Shown piece after piece: positions 9,617 through 20,416 of a DNA stretch of 64,000 nucleotides. The notes under the pieces were generated by a model. That model searched no databases and was not told the origin of the DNA. It worked only from the letters and a program-made list of their open reading frames with translations. A program made the translations under genes and the position numbers. How positions within the stretch are numbered: position 1 is the stretch's first letter; every line of letters begins with the position of its first letter. The DNA lies in the NCBI RefSeq assembly GCF_016862795.1, contig NZ_BONQ01000062.1, forward strand, positions 38,900 to 102,899, written 5' to 3'. Origin of the DNA: Dactylosporangium siamense (GTDB lineage Bacteria > Actinomycetota > Actinomycetes > Mycobacteriales > Micromonosporaceae).

Positions 9617-10024
9617 ATGGCGGGATATTCAGGGACTCCACTGCCCAAGAAGCTCGGCGTCAACGCCGGGCACCGCGTGCTGCTGGACGGCGCGCCGGCC
9701 GGGTTCGAACTGCGGGAGCTGCCGTCCGACGTGGTGCTGCACCGTCGCAGCGCGCCCGGCCTCTACGACGTGATCCTCTGCTTCTGCCCTGATCAGGCCA
9801 GGTTGCGGCGGCGCTGGCAGGTGCTGCACCGGCTGACGCCACCTGGCGGCGCGCTGTGGGTCGCCTGGCCGAAGCGGTCCTCCGGCTTCGCGCGGGACCT
9901 CGACGAGAACGGGGTGCGCGAGTTCGCCCTGGCGCACGGCCGGGTGGACGTCAAGGTCTGCGCGATCGACGACGTGTGGTCGGGGCTGAAGCACGTGATC
10001 CGGGTCGGCGACCGGCCGGGCTGA
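9617..10024 (+). CDS. DUF3052 family protein
   Basis: A 135-residue cytoplasmic protein with the family N-terminus (AGYSGTPLPKKLGVNAGHRVLLDGAPAGF) and the conserved later segment PPGGALWVAWPKRSSGF. The family is widespread in actinobacteria and its function is unknown. It is divergent from olsB, with 92 bases between starts. Its last 74 bases overlap, in antisense, the 3' end of the large surface-protein gene. Confidence 0.9.
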   Translation: MAGYSGTPLPKKLGVNAGHRVLLDGAPAGFELRELPSDVVLHRRSAPGLYDVILCFCPDQARLRRRWQVLHRLTPPGGALWVAWPKRSSGFARDLDENGVREFALAHGRVDVKVCAIDDVWSGLKHVIRVGDRPG

Positions 10025-13000
10025 TCACCGAGGCGACCGGTGCGTGCCGGACCGCCGTCGCCGTGCGTAGCAGCCAGCCGGCGAGCAGCATGAGCAGGCC
10101 GGCGACCGCGTGCGGGGCCGCCGCGGCGCCGGTGGTGGGCAGGTCGACCGAGCCGACCATCACCTCGACGGTGCCGGTGACGGCCGTGGTGCCGTCGGTG
10201 ACGGTGTAGCCGAACGAGTCGGTGCCGGCGAAGCCGCGGTCCGGGGTGTAGGTGACGGTGCCGTCGGCGTTGAGCACGGCGGTGCCGTTGGCCGGCTGGG
10301 ACACGCCGAGGACCCGCAGCGGGTCGCCGTCCGGGTCGGTGACGTTGTCGAGCGGGCTGATCGTCTGTGCCCCGCTGCCCGTCGGCGTGGTCACCATCGG
10401 CGTGGTGACCACGACCGGCCCGCCGGCGGTGCCCGGCGGCGGCGGGGAGGCCGGGACGGCCGGGACGGCGGCGACCGTGACCGTCACGGTGCCGGTCGCG
10501 GACCCGCCGTTGAGCGTGTAGGTGAAGATGTCCACGCCGGTGAAGCCCGCCGCCGGGGTGTAGGTGACGGTGCCGTCACCGTGCAGCACGGTGGTGCCGT
10601 GGGCGGGCGTGCCGGCCGCGGTGACCGTGAGGGCGCCGCCGTCGGGGTCGCTGTCGTTGGCCGTGTCATTGGCAAGGACCGCGACGTCCACCGGGACGCC
10701 GGCGGTGGTGCCGGCGGCGTCGGCCACGGCGTGCGGGCCACCGCCACCGACGTCGAGGGTGACCGCCGCGGTGCCGGTCCCGCCGTTGCCGTCGCTCATC
10801 GTGTACGTGAACGCGTCGGCGCCCCGGTATCCGGCGGCCGGGGTGTAACGGACCGCGCCGGCGACGACCTGCAGCGTGCCGTGCGCGGCGCCGGTGGCGG
10901 CGACGACCCGCAGCGGGTCCGCGTTGGCGTCGGTGTCGTTGGCGAGGACCGGCACGACGGCCGCGGTCCCCGCCGGGACGCTCAGCGTGTCGGCCGCGCC
11001 GGCCGGGGCCTGGTTGAACACGGTGACGGTGACGGTGGCGGTGCCCAGGCCGCCGCGCCCGTCGGCGACGGCGTAGCGGAACGTGTCGACGCCGGAGAAC
11101 CCGGCCCGCGGCGTGTACGTGACCCCACCGGCGCCGGCCGTGGTGGTGCCGTACGCACCGGGCGTGACCTGCACGACCGTCAGGTCGTCGGCCGCGTCGT
11201 TGGTGAGGACCGCGACGGTGACCGGCGTGCCCGTCGGGGTGCCGGCGGCGTCGGCGCGCGGTGCCGGCGGCAGGGCCGGCCCGACGTGGACGGTGACCGT
11301 GCCGGTGGCGGTGCCCCCGGACCCGTCGGCGACCGTGTACGTGAAGGTGTCGGTGCCGTTGTAGCCGCTCGCCGGGGTGTACCGCAGCACGCCGCCGCTG
11401 TTGGTGACGGTCCCGCCGTGCGCCGTGGCCGCGTCCCAGGCCGTGACGGTGAGCGGGTCGCCGTCCGGGTCGGTGTCGTTGCGCAGGACCGCGACGTCCA
11501 GGGCCGTTCCGGTGGCGACGCCCCGCTCGTCGGCGCCGGCGACCGGGGCGTGGTCGGCGACGGTGACGCTCACCGTCGCCGTGGAGGTCCCGCCGTGCCC
11601 GTCGCCGGCGGTGTACTGGAAGCTGTCGGCGCCCCGGAACCCGTCCCGTGGCGTGTAGACGAGCGACCCGGCCGCGGTCAGCGCGACGGTGCCGCCCGTG
11701 GGCGTGCCGGTGCCGACGATGCTCAGCCGGTCGCCGTCGGCGTCGGTGTCGTTCGCCAGGGGGTCGAACGTGAGGGTCGCGGCGGGCACCGTGACGGTGT
11801 CGGCGGCGGCGGCCGGGGCCGTGTTCCCGGCCGGTGGGCCGCCGGCGGTGACGGTCACGGTCACGGTGGCCGTGGCGGTGCCGCCGAGCCCGTCGCCGGC
11901 GGTGTAGGTGAACGTGTCGGTGCCGGTCCCCGGGCCGGCGGTGTAGCGGATCGCGCCGGTGGCGTCCACGACGGCGTGGCCGGCGGCCGGTGGGGTGGCG
12001 ATGCCGAGCACCCGCGGGGTGTCGCCGTCGGGGTCGGTGTCGTTCTCGGCGGCGGGGACGGCGACGGTGCCGCCGGCGGCGACGGTCGCCTGGTCGGGAC
12101 CGGCGGCGGGCGGGGCGTTGCGGACCGCAGGGGCCGTCGCGGTGTCGTTCGCGGCGCGCGGGTCCGGAGTCGCGGACGTCACGGTCGCGGTGGTGACGGC
12201 GTGGTGCGCCGCGGCCCCGGTGACGTCCGCGGCCACGTCGACGGTGAACGTGGCGCCGGCAGTGAGGGTGCCGACGGCGCAGCTGAGCGTCGGCGCGACC
12301 CAGGTGCACGGGCCCGCGCCCGGGGTCGCCGCGGTGACGCCGGCCGGCAGGACCGCGGTGAGGGTGACCCCGGTGGCCGGGTCCGGTCCGAGGTTGGTGA
12401 CCGTGAGCGGGTGGACCACCGCGCCGGCGCCCTGCACGACCGGTGGCCGGGTCCCGGCGGTCACGGCCAGGTCGGCGGCGGCGGTCGGGGCCAGGGTCAG
12501 GGCCGCCGGGTTGGACGGCGCGCGCAGCTTCACCCCGGTGTCCGCGCCGGTGGCGGACACGTGGGCGACGTCGAGGACGGTGGTGGCGCCCGGGGCGTCG
12601 GCGGTGACGCGGTAGCTGACGGTGGCCGAGTCGCCGACGGCCAGGCGGCCTCCGTGCGTGGCGTCGCCGGCGGTACCGATGCGGAAGCCCGCGACTCCGG
12701 CGTTGAACTCGGCGCGGTCGGCGTCGGCCGGGTCGCTCTGCGTGACGCCGTCGATCGTGAGGCTGCCGGGGACGAACCTGGTCCCGGGCGGCACGGCGTC
12801 GGCGACGCGGGTGTCCTCGGCGGCGGCGAGCCCGTCGTTGCCGACCCGGATGGTGTACCGGATCTCGTCGCCGCGTTCGAGCGCGCCGCCGTCGACGTCG
12901 GTGGCGGTCTTGGCGGCGGTGAGGCGGGGCGCGTAGAGGTCGGTCGCGAACGTGATCACGCCCGGGTAGAACGTCTCGCCGGTGCCGGGTGTCGTCTCGA

Positions 13001-14003
13001 GGGTGATCGTGGCGCTGTGCGCGCCGTTGGCCAGCAGCCCGCTCGCGTCGACGTGGTCGATGTCGAAGCCGAGGAGGTTGGCGTCGGCCGGGTCGCGGGC
13101 GGTGACCGCGGTGCCGTGGTCGCTGGTGGTGCTGTTGAAGAAGTTCGCCGCCGGGTTGAGCGGGTCGGACAGCGGCGTGCCGTCGAGGCGGATGCCGTCG
13201 CCGCCGCTGCCGCCGTCGCCCTCGTAGGCCACGGCGCCGAGGCTGGTGGTGACGGTGCCGGTCGGCGGGGTCTGGAAGCCGGTGACCGGGATCGTCACGG
13301 TCGCGTCGGCGGGCGTGATGCCGCGCACCGAGCCGAAGCCGTCGTAGACGACCATGTTGCGCACCGGCTGCGCCGGGTCGTGCAGGACGACGACCAGGGA
13401 CCAGGCGGCGTAGCGGTCGTTGACGCCGGTGGCGGCCTGGATGTCGGCCACCGTGTAGGTCCCGGCGCCGGCCCCGGCGACGAGCGCCGACACGTCGGCA
13501 TAGCCCTGGTAGGGCCGATGGCCGGGGAACGTGGTGACGTCGGTGAGCCGGCTCGCGGTGATCGTCCGGTACGCCCCGCCGGGCACCTTGAACCTGACGG
13601 TGTTCCGGCCGGCCTCGTCGGGTGCCGGGGTGCCGGTGCCCGGTGCGGTGTCGCCGCCCCAGAACAGCCCGGCGAACAGGACGGTCGCGGCGGTGGGGAC
13701 GGCGAGATCGGCGGTGCTGGAGTTGAACGACGGCTCGGCGTCGACGTCGACGTTGCGCATCCGGTAGCCGTTGTTGTTCAGGGCGCCGCCGGTGGCGGTG
13801 CCGGCGCGGGCCGCGGCACAGCCCGGGTTGACGCCGTCGCAGGTCAGGTTCGCGTTGCCGCGCAGGATGACCGAGCCGCTGGCGTTGACCGAGTACATGG
13901 GCCGGAACGCGGCGACGATCTCGGCGGACGCCGGCCGAGCCCAGTTGATCGCGGCGGCCAGCAGCAGGATGGCAACCACCGCCCGAACGCTCCTGAAAGC
14001 CAC
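9951..14003 (-). CDS. Large LPXTG cell-surface protein with DUF11 and seven Ig/cadherin-like repeats
   Basis: A 1350-residue secreted protein. A Sec signal peptide (VVAILLLAAAINWARPASA) ends near residue 28. An N-terminal module to about 370 contains LFAGLFWGGDT and DRYAAWSLVVVLHD, as seen in DUF11-containing surface proteins. Two DUF11-like repeats follow (TAAKTATDVDGG... and LAVTAGTRPPVV...). Then come seven Ig/cadherin-like repeats of about 85-100 residues, each with a Ca-site-like NDTDPDGD or variant and a YTPxxGFxGxDxFTYT strand. LPTTG is at 1288-1292, followed by a hydrophobic helix (AVAGLLMLLAGWLL) and a basic tail, so sortase anchoring is expected. The basic tail is longer than usual. 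No sortase gene is in the window. Its 3' end overlaps the DUF3052 gene. It is probably a structural or adhesive wall protein. Confidence 0.9.
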   Translation of the reverse strand: MAFRSVRAVVAILLLAAAINWARPASAEIVAAFRPMYSVNASGSVILRGNANLTCDGVNPGCAAARAGTATGGALNNNGYRMRNVDVDAEPSFNSSTADLAVPTAATVLFAGLFWGGDTAPGTGTPAPDEAGRNTVRFKVPGGAYRTITASRLTDVTTFPGHRPYQGYADVSALVAGAGAGTYTVADIQAATGVNDRYAAWSLVVVLHDPAQPVRNMVVYDGFGSVRGITPADATVTIPVTGFQTPPTGTVTTSLGAVAYEGDGGSGGDGIRLDGTPLSDPLNPAANFFNSTTSDHGTAVTARDPADANLLGFDIDHVDASGLLANGAHSATITLETTPGTGETFYPGVITFATDLYAPRLTAAKTATDVDGGALERGDEIRYTIRVGNDGLAAAEDTRVADAVPPGTRFVPGSLTIDGVTQSDPADADRAEFNAGVAGFRIGTAGDATHGGRLAVGDSATVSYRVTADAPGATTVLDVAHVSATGADTGVKLRAPSNPAALTLAPTAAADLAVTAGTRPPVVQGAGAVVHPLTVTNLGPDPATGVTLTAVLPAGVTAATPGAGPCTWVAPTLSCAVGTLTAGATFTVDVAADVTGAAAHHAVTTATVTSATPDPRAANDTATAPAVRNAPPAAGPDQATVAAGGTVAVPAAENDTDPDGDTPRVLGIATPPAAGHAVVDATGAIRYTAGPGTGTDTFTYTAGDGLGGTATATVTVTVTAGGPPAGNTAPAAAADTVTVPAATLTFDPLANDTDADGDRLSIVGTGTPTGGTVALTAAGSLVYTPRDGFRGADSFQYTAGDGHGGTSTATVSVTVADHAPVAGADERGVATGTALDVAVLRNDTDPDGDPLTVTAWDAATAHGGTVTNSGGVLRYTPASGYNGTDTFTYTVADGSGGTATGTVTVHVGPALPPAPRADAAGTPTGTPVTVAVLTNDAADDLTVVQVTPGAYGTTTAGAGGVTYTPRAGFSGVDTFRYAVADGRGGLGTATVTVTVFNQAPAGAADTLSVPAGTAAVVPVLANDTDANADPLRVVAATGAAHGTLQVVAGAVRYTPAAGYRGADAFTYTMSDGNGGTGTAAVTLDVGGGGPHAVADAAGTTAGVPVDVAVLANDTANDSDPDGGALTVTAAGTPAHGTTVLHGDGTVTYTPAAGFTGVDIFTYTLNGGSATGTVTVTVAAVPAVPASPPPPGTAGGPVVVTTPMVTTPTGSGAQTISPLDNVTDPDGDPLRVLGVSQPANGTAVLNADGTVTYTPDRGFAGTDSFGYTVTDGTTAVTGTVEVMVGSVDLPTTGAAAAPHAVAGLLMLLAGWLLRTATAVRHAPVASVISPAGRRPGSRASAPTTRRRSRRP

Positions 14004-14124
14004 CTTTCGTGTATACGTGGATACGGTGCGCTATGGGCGGGTTTCCCGGGGCCCGGGTCGGGGTCTCGCGAGTTGCCGGGACGTGCCATATTGACGGCTT
14101 CACTCTCTTGGAGGGAGCGGCACG

Positions 14125-15032
<908 letters not shown>

Positions 15033-15036
<4 letters not shown>

Positions 15037-15125
15037 ACGACCCGCAGCGAAGCGAGGAGTTGGTCATCATCAGCGCAGTGCCTGGGTCAGGCCGGCGCCG
15101 GAGCGCAGCGGAGGTGGCGGCATGA
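15033..15125 (+). CDS. 30-codon mini-cistron linking ATPase and permease (copy B)
   Basis: A short frame beginning MNDPQRSEEL and ending VPGSGRRRSAAEVAA. Its ATG overlaps the ATPase stop (ATGA at 15033-15036) and its TGA overlaps the permease ATG (ATGA at 15122-15125). GGAGGT near the end is placed to serve the permease start. The last 42 bases match copy A (7022-7063, minus strand) at 37 positions, and four of five differences fall in third codon positions without changing the residue. The middle section (LVIISAVPG) is absent from copy A. Confidence 0.5.
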
Positions 15126-16054
15126 CCAGGCTGATTCGCAGCGAGCTGCTGAAGCTGCGCACCACGAACATGTGGTGGATCTTCCTGCTGGCGTCGCTGG
15201 TCTTCACCGGTCTCGCGGTCTGGATCAACATCGAGCAGGCGGACCAGGACCTGACCAACCACTACGACCAGTACAACCAGACCGACGGCACGCCGCCCGG
15301 GATGACCGAGGAGCAGCGGGCCGAGTTCGAGGCCAGTCAGCAGCAGTTCCGGCAGGAGGAGGCGGCCCGGGTCGCCAAGGCGCAGAGCGCCCTCGGACTC
15401 GCCAAGGCCGCGGCGAACATCTACACCTCGGGCCAGTTCTTCGGACTGCTCCTGGTGATGCTCCTGGCGATCCTGGTGATCACCAACGAGTTCTACCACC
15501 AGACCGCGACCGCGACGTTTCTCGCGACGCCGAAGCGGACCAAGGTCATCACGGCGAAGCTCATCACCGCGTCGCTCGTGGGCGTGCTGTTCTGGGTGAT
15601 CACCACGGCGATCTCGGTCACCGTCGGGGCGCTCTACTTCGGCGCCAAGGGGCTCGGCAACAGCTTCGGGCACTGGACGGCGCAGCAGGCACTGCTGCTC
15701 AACCTGCTGGTGTACGTGCTGTGGGCCATCTTCGGCATCGGCATCGGCGTGCTGCTGCGCAGCCAGATCGGCGCGACCATCACCGCCGCGGTCCTCTACA
15801 CCGCCGGCACGTGGGCCGCGCTCATCGTGCTCCAGCTGATCTACAGCCTGGTGATCAAGGAAGACTGGGTCATGGAGAGCGCGGTCTACATCCCGCCGCT
15901 GGCATCCATGCACGTCGTCGGCGGGCTGGACGCCATGATCGGCGGCGACGTCGACCTGCCGCCGCGGTGGGCCGGCGCGGTCGTGCTGATCGCGTGGGCG
16001 GTCGTGCTCGGCACCGTCGGCACGTTGATCACGCGGAAGCGTGACATCGCGTAA
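15122..16054 (+). CDS. ABC-2 type transporter permease
   Basis: A 310-residue membrane protein. The first helix (WWIFLLASLVFTGLAVWI, about 18-35) is followed by an 80-residue hydrophilic, partly coiled loop (MTEEQRAEFEASQQQFRQEE) and then five more helices (FGLLLVMLLAILVI, ITASLVGVLFWVITTAISVTV, LLLNLLVYVLWAIFGIGIGVLL, ITAAVLYTAGTWAALIVL, AVVLIAWAVVLGTVGTLI). This is the ABC-2 layout. It is translationally linked to the ATPase through the mini-cistron. Export substrate is unknown. Confidence 0.9.
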   Translation: MTRLIRSELLKLRTTNMWWIFLLASLVFTGLAVWINIEQADQDLTNHYDQYNQTDGTPPGMTEEQRAEFEASQQQFRQEEAARVAKAQSALGLAKAAANIYTSGQFFGLLLVMLLAILVITNEFYHQTATATFLATPKRTKVITAKLITASLVGVLFWVITTAISVTVGALYFGAKGLGNSFGHWTAQQALLLNLLVYVLWAIFGIGIGVLLRSQIGATITAAVLYTAGTWAALIVLQLIYSLVIKEDWVMESAVYIPPLASMHVVGGLDAMIGGDVDLPPRWAGAVVLIAWAVVLGTVGTLITRKRDIA

Positions 16055-16073
16055 CGCTTATATCAGATCTACG

Positions 16074-16107
16074 ACAACTGTGGCCGCCAAATGGCGGCCA
16101 CAGTTGT
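16074..16107. terminator. Strong hairpin after the ABC operon
   Basis: A perfect 15-bp stem, acaactgtggccgcc / ggcggccacagttgt, with an AAAT loop, lies 20 bases after the permease stop. There is no clear T run, so it may be a weakly T-dependent terminator or an mRNA 3'-end stabiliser. Confidence 0.65.
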
Positions 16108-16242
16108 ATGGGATGGACCCATTCCGTCGTCTACATGGTCACTTCGGCGGGCGTCGGCGACGAACGAGCGTTAGGCAGCGCGTAACCTTGACGCGGATCC
16201 GACCACCACAGCAACTCCGTTTGGAAGAGGCGATCAACAGCC

Positions 16243-19200
16243 GTGTCGACCCAAGCGACCAACTCGCAGGAGAACCCCTTGGCGGGTTTCGGCCCGAACG
16301 AGTGGATCGTCGAGGACATGTATCAGAGGTACCTCGCCGACCCGGCCAGCGTGGACCCCGCGTGGCACGACTTCTTCGCCGACTACAAGCCCAACGGGGA
16401 CGGTGCCGAGGCCAGCTCGGCGACGCCCGCCGGGGCGGCTGAGCCGGCGTCCACTGCCACCCCCGCTGCCACCGCATCTGTTACAGCGCCAAGAGCCGCC
16501 GCCGTCCCCGCCGCTCCACCGGCACCCGCGGCGTCCACCGCCGCCGCGGCCTCCCCGGCCGCCTCGGTGCCGGCCGCCGCCGCGCCGGCAGCCCCGGCCA
16601 AGCCCGTGCAGAAGGCCGCCCCGGCGACCAGGCCCGCGCCGACCAAGCAGGCGCCCGCCGCACCGGGTGGCGCGAAGCACACCCCGCTGCGCGGCGTCGC
16701 CGCCCGGATCGTGCAGAACATGGACGCGTCGCTGGAGGTGCCGACCGCCACGAGCGTCCGCGCCGTGCCGGCGAAGCTGCTGTCCGACAACCGCGTCGTG
16801 ATCAACAACCACCTGGCCCGCGGCCGCGGTGGCAAGGTCAGCTTCACGCACCTGATCGGCTTCGCGATGGTCCGGGCGCTCGCCGCGCACCCGGAGATGA
16901 ACAACGCCTTCGCCGAGATCGACGGCAAGCCCAACCTGGTGCAGCCCGAGCACGTCAACCTCGGCATCGCGATCGACCTGACCAAGCCCGACGGCACGCG
17001 CAACCTGGTGGTGCCGAGCATCAAGGCCGCCGACACCATGGACTTCCGCCAGTTCTGGTCGGCCTATGAGGACATCGTGCGCCGGGCCCGGCGCAACGAG
17101 CTGACCATGGAGGACCACAGCGGCGCCACGGTCTCGCTGACCAACCCGGGCGGCATCGGCACCGTGCACTCCATGCCGCGGCTCATGGCCGGGCAGGGCA
17201 CGATCATCGGCGTCGGCGCGATGGAGTACCCGGCGCCCTACGCCGGGATGTCCGACGAGACCCTGGCCGACCTCGGCATCAGCAAGATCCTGACGCTGAC
17301 CAGCACCTATGACCACCGGATCATCCAGGGCGCGCAGTCCGGGGAGTTCCTGAAGGTCATGCACGAGCTGCTGCTCGGCGAGCACGGGTTCTACGACCAG
17401 ATCTTCACCGCCCTGCGGATCCCCTACGAGCCGGTCCGCTGGGTCCGCGACGTGGCCCGCACCTCCGAGGGCCAGATCGACAAGGCGGCCCGGGTCGTGG
17501 AGCTCATCCACGCCTACCGCGTGCGCGGCCACCTCATGGCCGACACCGACCCGCTGGAGTTCCGCATCCGCCGCCACCCGGACCTCGACGTCCTGGAGCA
17601 CGGCCTGACCCTGTGGGACCTCGACCGGGTCTTCCCGGTCGGCGGGTTCTCCGGCAAGCAGAAGATGAAGCTGCGGGCCGTCCTCGGCGTGCTGCGCGAC
17701 TCCTACTGCCGGCGGGTCGGCGTGGAGTACATGCACATCATGGACCCGGAGGAGCGGCGCTGGGTCGCCGAGCGGGTCGAGAAGCCCTACGAGAAGCCCG
17801 GCACCGCCGAGCAGAAGCACATCCTGAACCGGCTCAACGCCGCCGAGGCGTTCGAGACGTTCCTGCAGACCAAGTACGTCGGCCAGCGCCGCTTCTCGCT
17901 GGAGGGCGGCGAGTCGCTGATCCCGCTGCTCGACGAGATCCTGCAGAACTCGGCCGAGGGCGGCCTGGACGAGGTCGTCATCGGCATGGCGCACCGCGGC
18001 CGGCTCAACGTCCTGGCCAACATCGTCGGCAAGCCCTACGAGAAGATCTTCTCGGAGTTCGAGGGGCACCTGGACCTCAAGTCGGCGCACGGCTCCGGCG
18101 ACGTCAAGTACCACCTGGGCATGACCGGCAAGTACACGCACCCGGACGGTGAGCACGCGACGACCGTCTCGGTCACCGCCAACCCGTCGCACCTGGAGGC
18201 CGTCAACCCGGTGCTGGAAGGCATCGTGCGGGCCAAGCAGGACTCGATCGACCTCAAGCTCGAGGGCTACACGGTCCTGCCGCTGCTGATCCACGGCGAC
18301 GCCGCGTTCGCCGGCCAGGGCGTGGTCGCCGAGACGCTGAACCTGTCGCAGCTGCGCGGCTACCGCACCGGCGGCACCGTCCACGTCGTGGTCAACAACC
18401 AGGTCGGGTTCACCACCGCGCCGGAGTACTCGCGCTCGTCGCTGTACTCCACCGACATCGCCCGGATGATCCAGGCGCCGATCTTCCACGTCAACGGCGA
18501 CGACCCGGAGGCCGTGGTCCGCGTCGCGCGGCTCGCCTTCGAATACCGTCAGGCGTTCAACAAGGACGTCGTCATCGACCTGGTCTGCTACCGGCGCCGC
18601 GGGCACAACGAGGGCGACGACCCGTCGATGACCAACCCGTTGATGTACGCGATCATCGACCAGAAGCGCTCGGTGCGAAAGATCTACACCGAGGAGCTGA
18701 TCGGCCGCGGCGACATCCCGATCACCGAGGCCGAGGCCCTGCTCAAGGACTACCACGAGCAGCTGGAGACGGTGTTCAAGGCGACCCGCGACGCGTCGTC
18801 CAACCCGGCGTCGCGGCTGACCCGCCTCCGCGAGCCGGAGCCGGAGCCGGTGGTCGAGACCGCGATCGACGCCAGCGTCATGCACGCGATCGGCGAGGCG
18901 AACGTCAAGCTCCCCGAGGGCTTCACCCCGCACAAGCGCGTGCAGCAGCTGCTGGACCGCCGGGCGAAGATGGCCGCCGAGGGCGACATCGACTGGGGCT
19001 TCGCCGAGATCATCACGTTCGGCTCGCTGGTCAACCAGGGCGTCACCGTCCGGCTCTCCGGCCAGGACTCCCGCCGCGGCACGTTCGTGCAGCGCCACGC
19101 CGGCATCGTCGACGCGGAGACCGGCAGCGACTACATGCCGATGTCCGCGCTGATCAAGGACAACGCGAAGCTCTTCATCTACGACTCGCTGCTGTCGGAG

Positions 19201-20028
19201 TTCGCCGCGATGGGCTTCGAGTACGGGTACTCGGTGGAGAACCCCGACGCGCTCGTCATGTGGGAGGCGCAGTTCGGCGACTTCGTCAACGGCGCGCAGT
19301 CCATCGTCGACGAGTTCATCTCCTCCGGCGAGGTCAAGTGGGGCCAGCGCACCGCGGTGACGCTGCTCCTGCCGCACTCGCACGAGGGCCAGGGTCCCGA
19401 CCACACGTCGGGCCGGCTCGAGCGCTACCTGCAGCTGTGCGCCGAGGACAACATGCGGGTCGCGGTGCCGACCACCCCGGCGAACCACTTCCACCTGCTG
19501 CGCCGCCAGGCGCTGTCGCCGAAGAAGAAGCCGCTCGTCGTGTTCACGCCCAAGTCGCTGCTGCGGCACCGGCTGTGCGTGTCCCCGGTCGAGGACTTCA
19601 CCACGGGCACCTTCGCCACCGTGCTGGGCGACCCCGGCATCAAGGGCACCGCCCTGGACACCGCCGGCGTCAAGCGCGTCCTGCTGTGCTCCGGCAAGGT
19701 CTTCTACGACCTGCTGCAGGCCCGCACCGAGCGCGACATCACCGACACCGCCATCATCCGGGTCGAGCAGCTCTACCCGATGCCGGTCGAGGAGCTGCGC
19801 GAGGCCCTGGCCCAGTTCCCCAACGCGGAGGACTTCGCCTGGGTGCAGGAGGAGCCGGCCAACCAGGGCGCCTGGTCGTTCATCGCCCTCAACCTGCTGG
19901 AGCACCTGCAGGGCGTCGGGCTGCGCCGCATCTCCCGCCCCGCCGCGGCCGCCCCGGCGGTCGGCTCGACCAAGCTGCACGACGCCGAGCAGCAGGCCCT
20001 GATCGAGGCGGCGCTGCCGAAGCGCTGA
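16243..20028 (+). CDS. kgd: Multifunctional 2-oxoglutarate decarboxylase/dehydrogenase E1-E2 (Kgd)
   Basis: A 1261-residue fusion of E2 acyltransferase and E1 thiamine-diphosphate domains that replaces separate SucA and SucB in actinobacteria and works in the TCA cycle at 2-oxoglutarate. In order: the small N-terminal E1 segment ([19 protein letters not shown], about 13-32), an Ala/Pro linker (about 50-145), the acyltransferase domain with DHRIIQGA (His near 358), then E1 with GDAAFAGQG (about 685) and NNQVGFTT (about 718). No lipoyl domain is present, as usual for Kgd, so it depends on a separate E2 or E3. The GTG start at 16243 fits the family N-terminus. Length is close to mycobacterial Kgd (about 1230). 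Confidence 0.96.
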   Translation: MSTQATNSQENPLAGFGPNEWIVEDMYQRYLADPASVDPAWHDFFADYKPNGDGAEASSATPAGAAEPASTATPAATASVTAPRAAAVPAAPPAPAASTAAAASPAASVPAAAAPAAPAKPVQKAAPATRPAPTKQAPAAPGGAKHTPLRGVAARIVQNMDASLEVPTATSVRAVPAKLLSDNRVVINNHLARGRGGKVSFTHLIGFAMVRALAAHPEMNNAFAEIDGKPNLVQPEHVNLGIAIDLTKPDGTRNLVVPSIKAADTMDFRQFWSAYEDIVRRARRNELTMEDHSGATVSLTNPGGIGTVHSMPRLMAGQGTIIGVGAMEYPAPYAGMSDETLADLGISKILTLTSTYDHRIIQGAQSGEFLKVMHELLLGEHGFYDQIFTALRIPYEPVRWVRDVARTSEGQIDKAARVVELIHAYRVRGHLMADTDPLEFRIRRHPDLDVLEHGLTLWDLDRVFPVGGFSGKQKMKLRAVLGVLRDSYCRRVGVEYMHIMDPEERRWVAERVEKPYEKPGTAEQKHILNRLNAAEAFETFLQTKYVGQRRFSLEGGESLIPLLDEILQNSAEGGLDEVVIGMAHRGRLNVLANIVGKPYEKIFSEFEGHLDLKSAHGSGDVKYHLGMTGKYTHPDGEHATTVSVTANPSHLEAVNPVLEGIVRAKQDSIDLKLEGYTVLPLLIHGDAAFAGQGVVAETLNLSQLRGYRTGGTVHVVVNNQVGFTTAPEYSRSSLYSTDIARMIQAPIFHVNGDDPEAVVRVARLAFEYRQAFNKDVVIDLVCYRRRGHNEGDDPSMTNPLMYAIIDQKRSVRKIYTEELIGRGDIPITEAEALLKDYHEQLETVFKATRDASSNPASRLTRLREPEPEPVVETAIDASVMHAIGEANVKLPEGFTPHKRVQQLLDRRAKMAAEGDIDWGFAEIITFGSLVNQGVTVRLSGQDSRRGTFVQRHAGIVDAETGSDYMPMSALIKDNAKLFIYDSLLSEFAAMGFEYGYSVENPDALVMWEAQFGDFVNGAQSIVDEFISSGEVKWGQRTAVTLLLPHSHEGQGPDHTSGRLERYLQLCAEDNMRVAVPTTPANHFHLLRRQALSPKKKPLVVFTPKSLLRHRLCVSPVEDFTTGTFATVLGDPGIKGTALDTAGVKRVLLCSGKVFYDLLQARTERDITDTAIIRVEQLYPMPVEELREALAQFPNAEDFAWVQEEPANQGAWSFIALNLLEHLQGVGLRRISRPAAAAPAVGSTKLHDAEQQALIEAALPKR

Positions 20029-20046
20029 CCGTCCGTTCGTCGTTTC

Positions 20047-20072
20047 GCGGGGAGGGCCCACGCCCTCCCCGC
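20047..20072 (+). terminator. GC-rich hairpin between kgd and the DUF6104 gene
   Basis: An 11-bp perfect stem, gcggggagggc / gccctccccgc, with a CCAC loop starts 19 bases after the kgd stop. It has no T run. It may end most kgd transcripts or set the ratio between kgd and the small gene 20 bases downstream. Confidence 0.55.
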
Positions 20073-20091
20073 AACCTTGCTGGGGGTGCCC

Positions 20092-20268
20092 ATGTACTTC
20101 ACCGACCGCGGCATCGAGGAACTCGCCCAACGCCGTGGCGAGGAAGAGGTCACGTTCGAGTGGTTGGCCGAGCGTCTCCGCGACTTCGTCGACCAGAATC
20201 CCGAGTTCGAAATCCCGGTCGAACGCCTCGCCGTCTACCTGGCCCGCCTGGACGACGACGAAGACTGA
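20092..20268 (+). CDS. DUF6104 family small protein
   Basis: A 58-residue acidic protein (MYFTDRGIEELAQRRGEEEV, then FEWLAERLRDFVDQNPEFE and a DDDED tail). It matches the DUF6104 family, which typically lies directly after kgd in actinomycetes. The ATG at 20092 is chosen as the family start; an upstream TTG at 20077 would add five residues. Its function is unknown, but the constant position suggests a link to Kgd or 2-oxoglutarate metabolism, which is inference. Confidence 0.85.
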   Translation: MYFTDRGIEELAQRRGEEEVTFEWLAERLRDFVDQNPEFEIPVERLAVYLARLDDDED

Positions 20269-20416
20269 TGCTTTTGCCCGCTTTTGGGGACATTCACGTC
20301 CGATCGCATCCACCAAATGGGTCGTTCAAGGACAACCTGGTGTAGTCCGGCAAGCCAATCGATTGTCCCCAGTCGGGTGATAACGGCGTAGCGCATCTCG
20401 CACCTACATTCTGTAC

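Noticed and set aside
16234..20316. Long minus-strand open frame (over 1300 codons)
   Set aside because: It is an exact shadow of kgd with Val/Asp/Leu/Gly-rich content and no motif.
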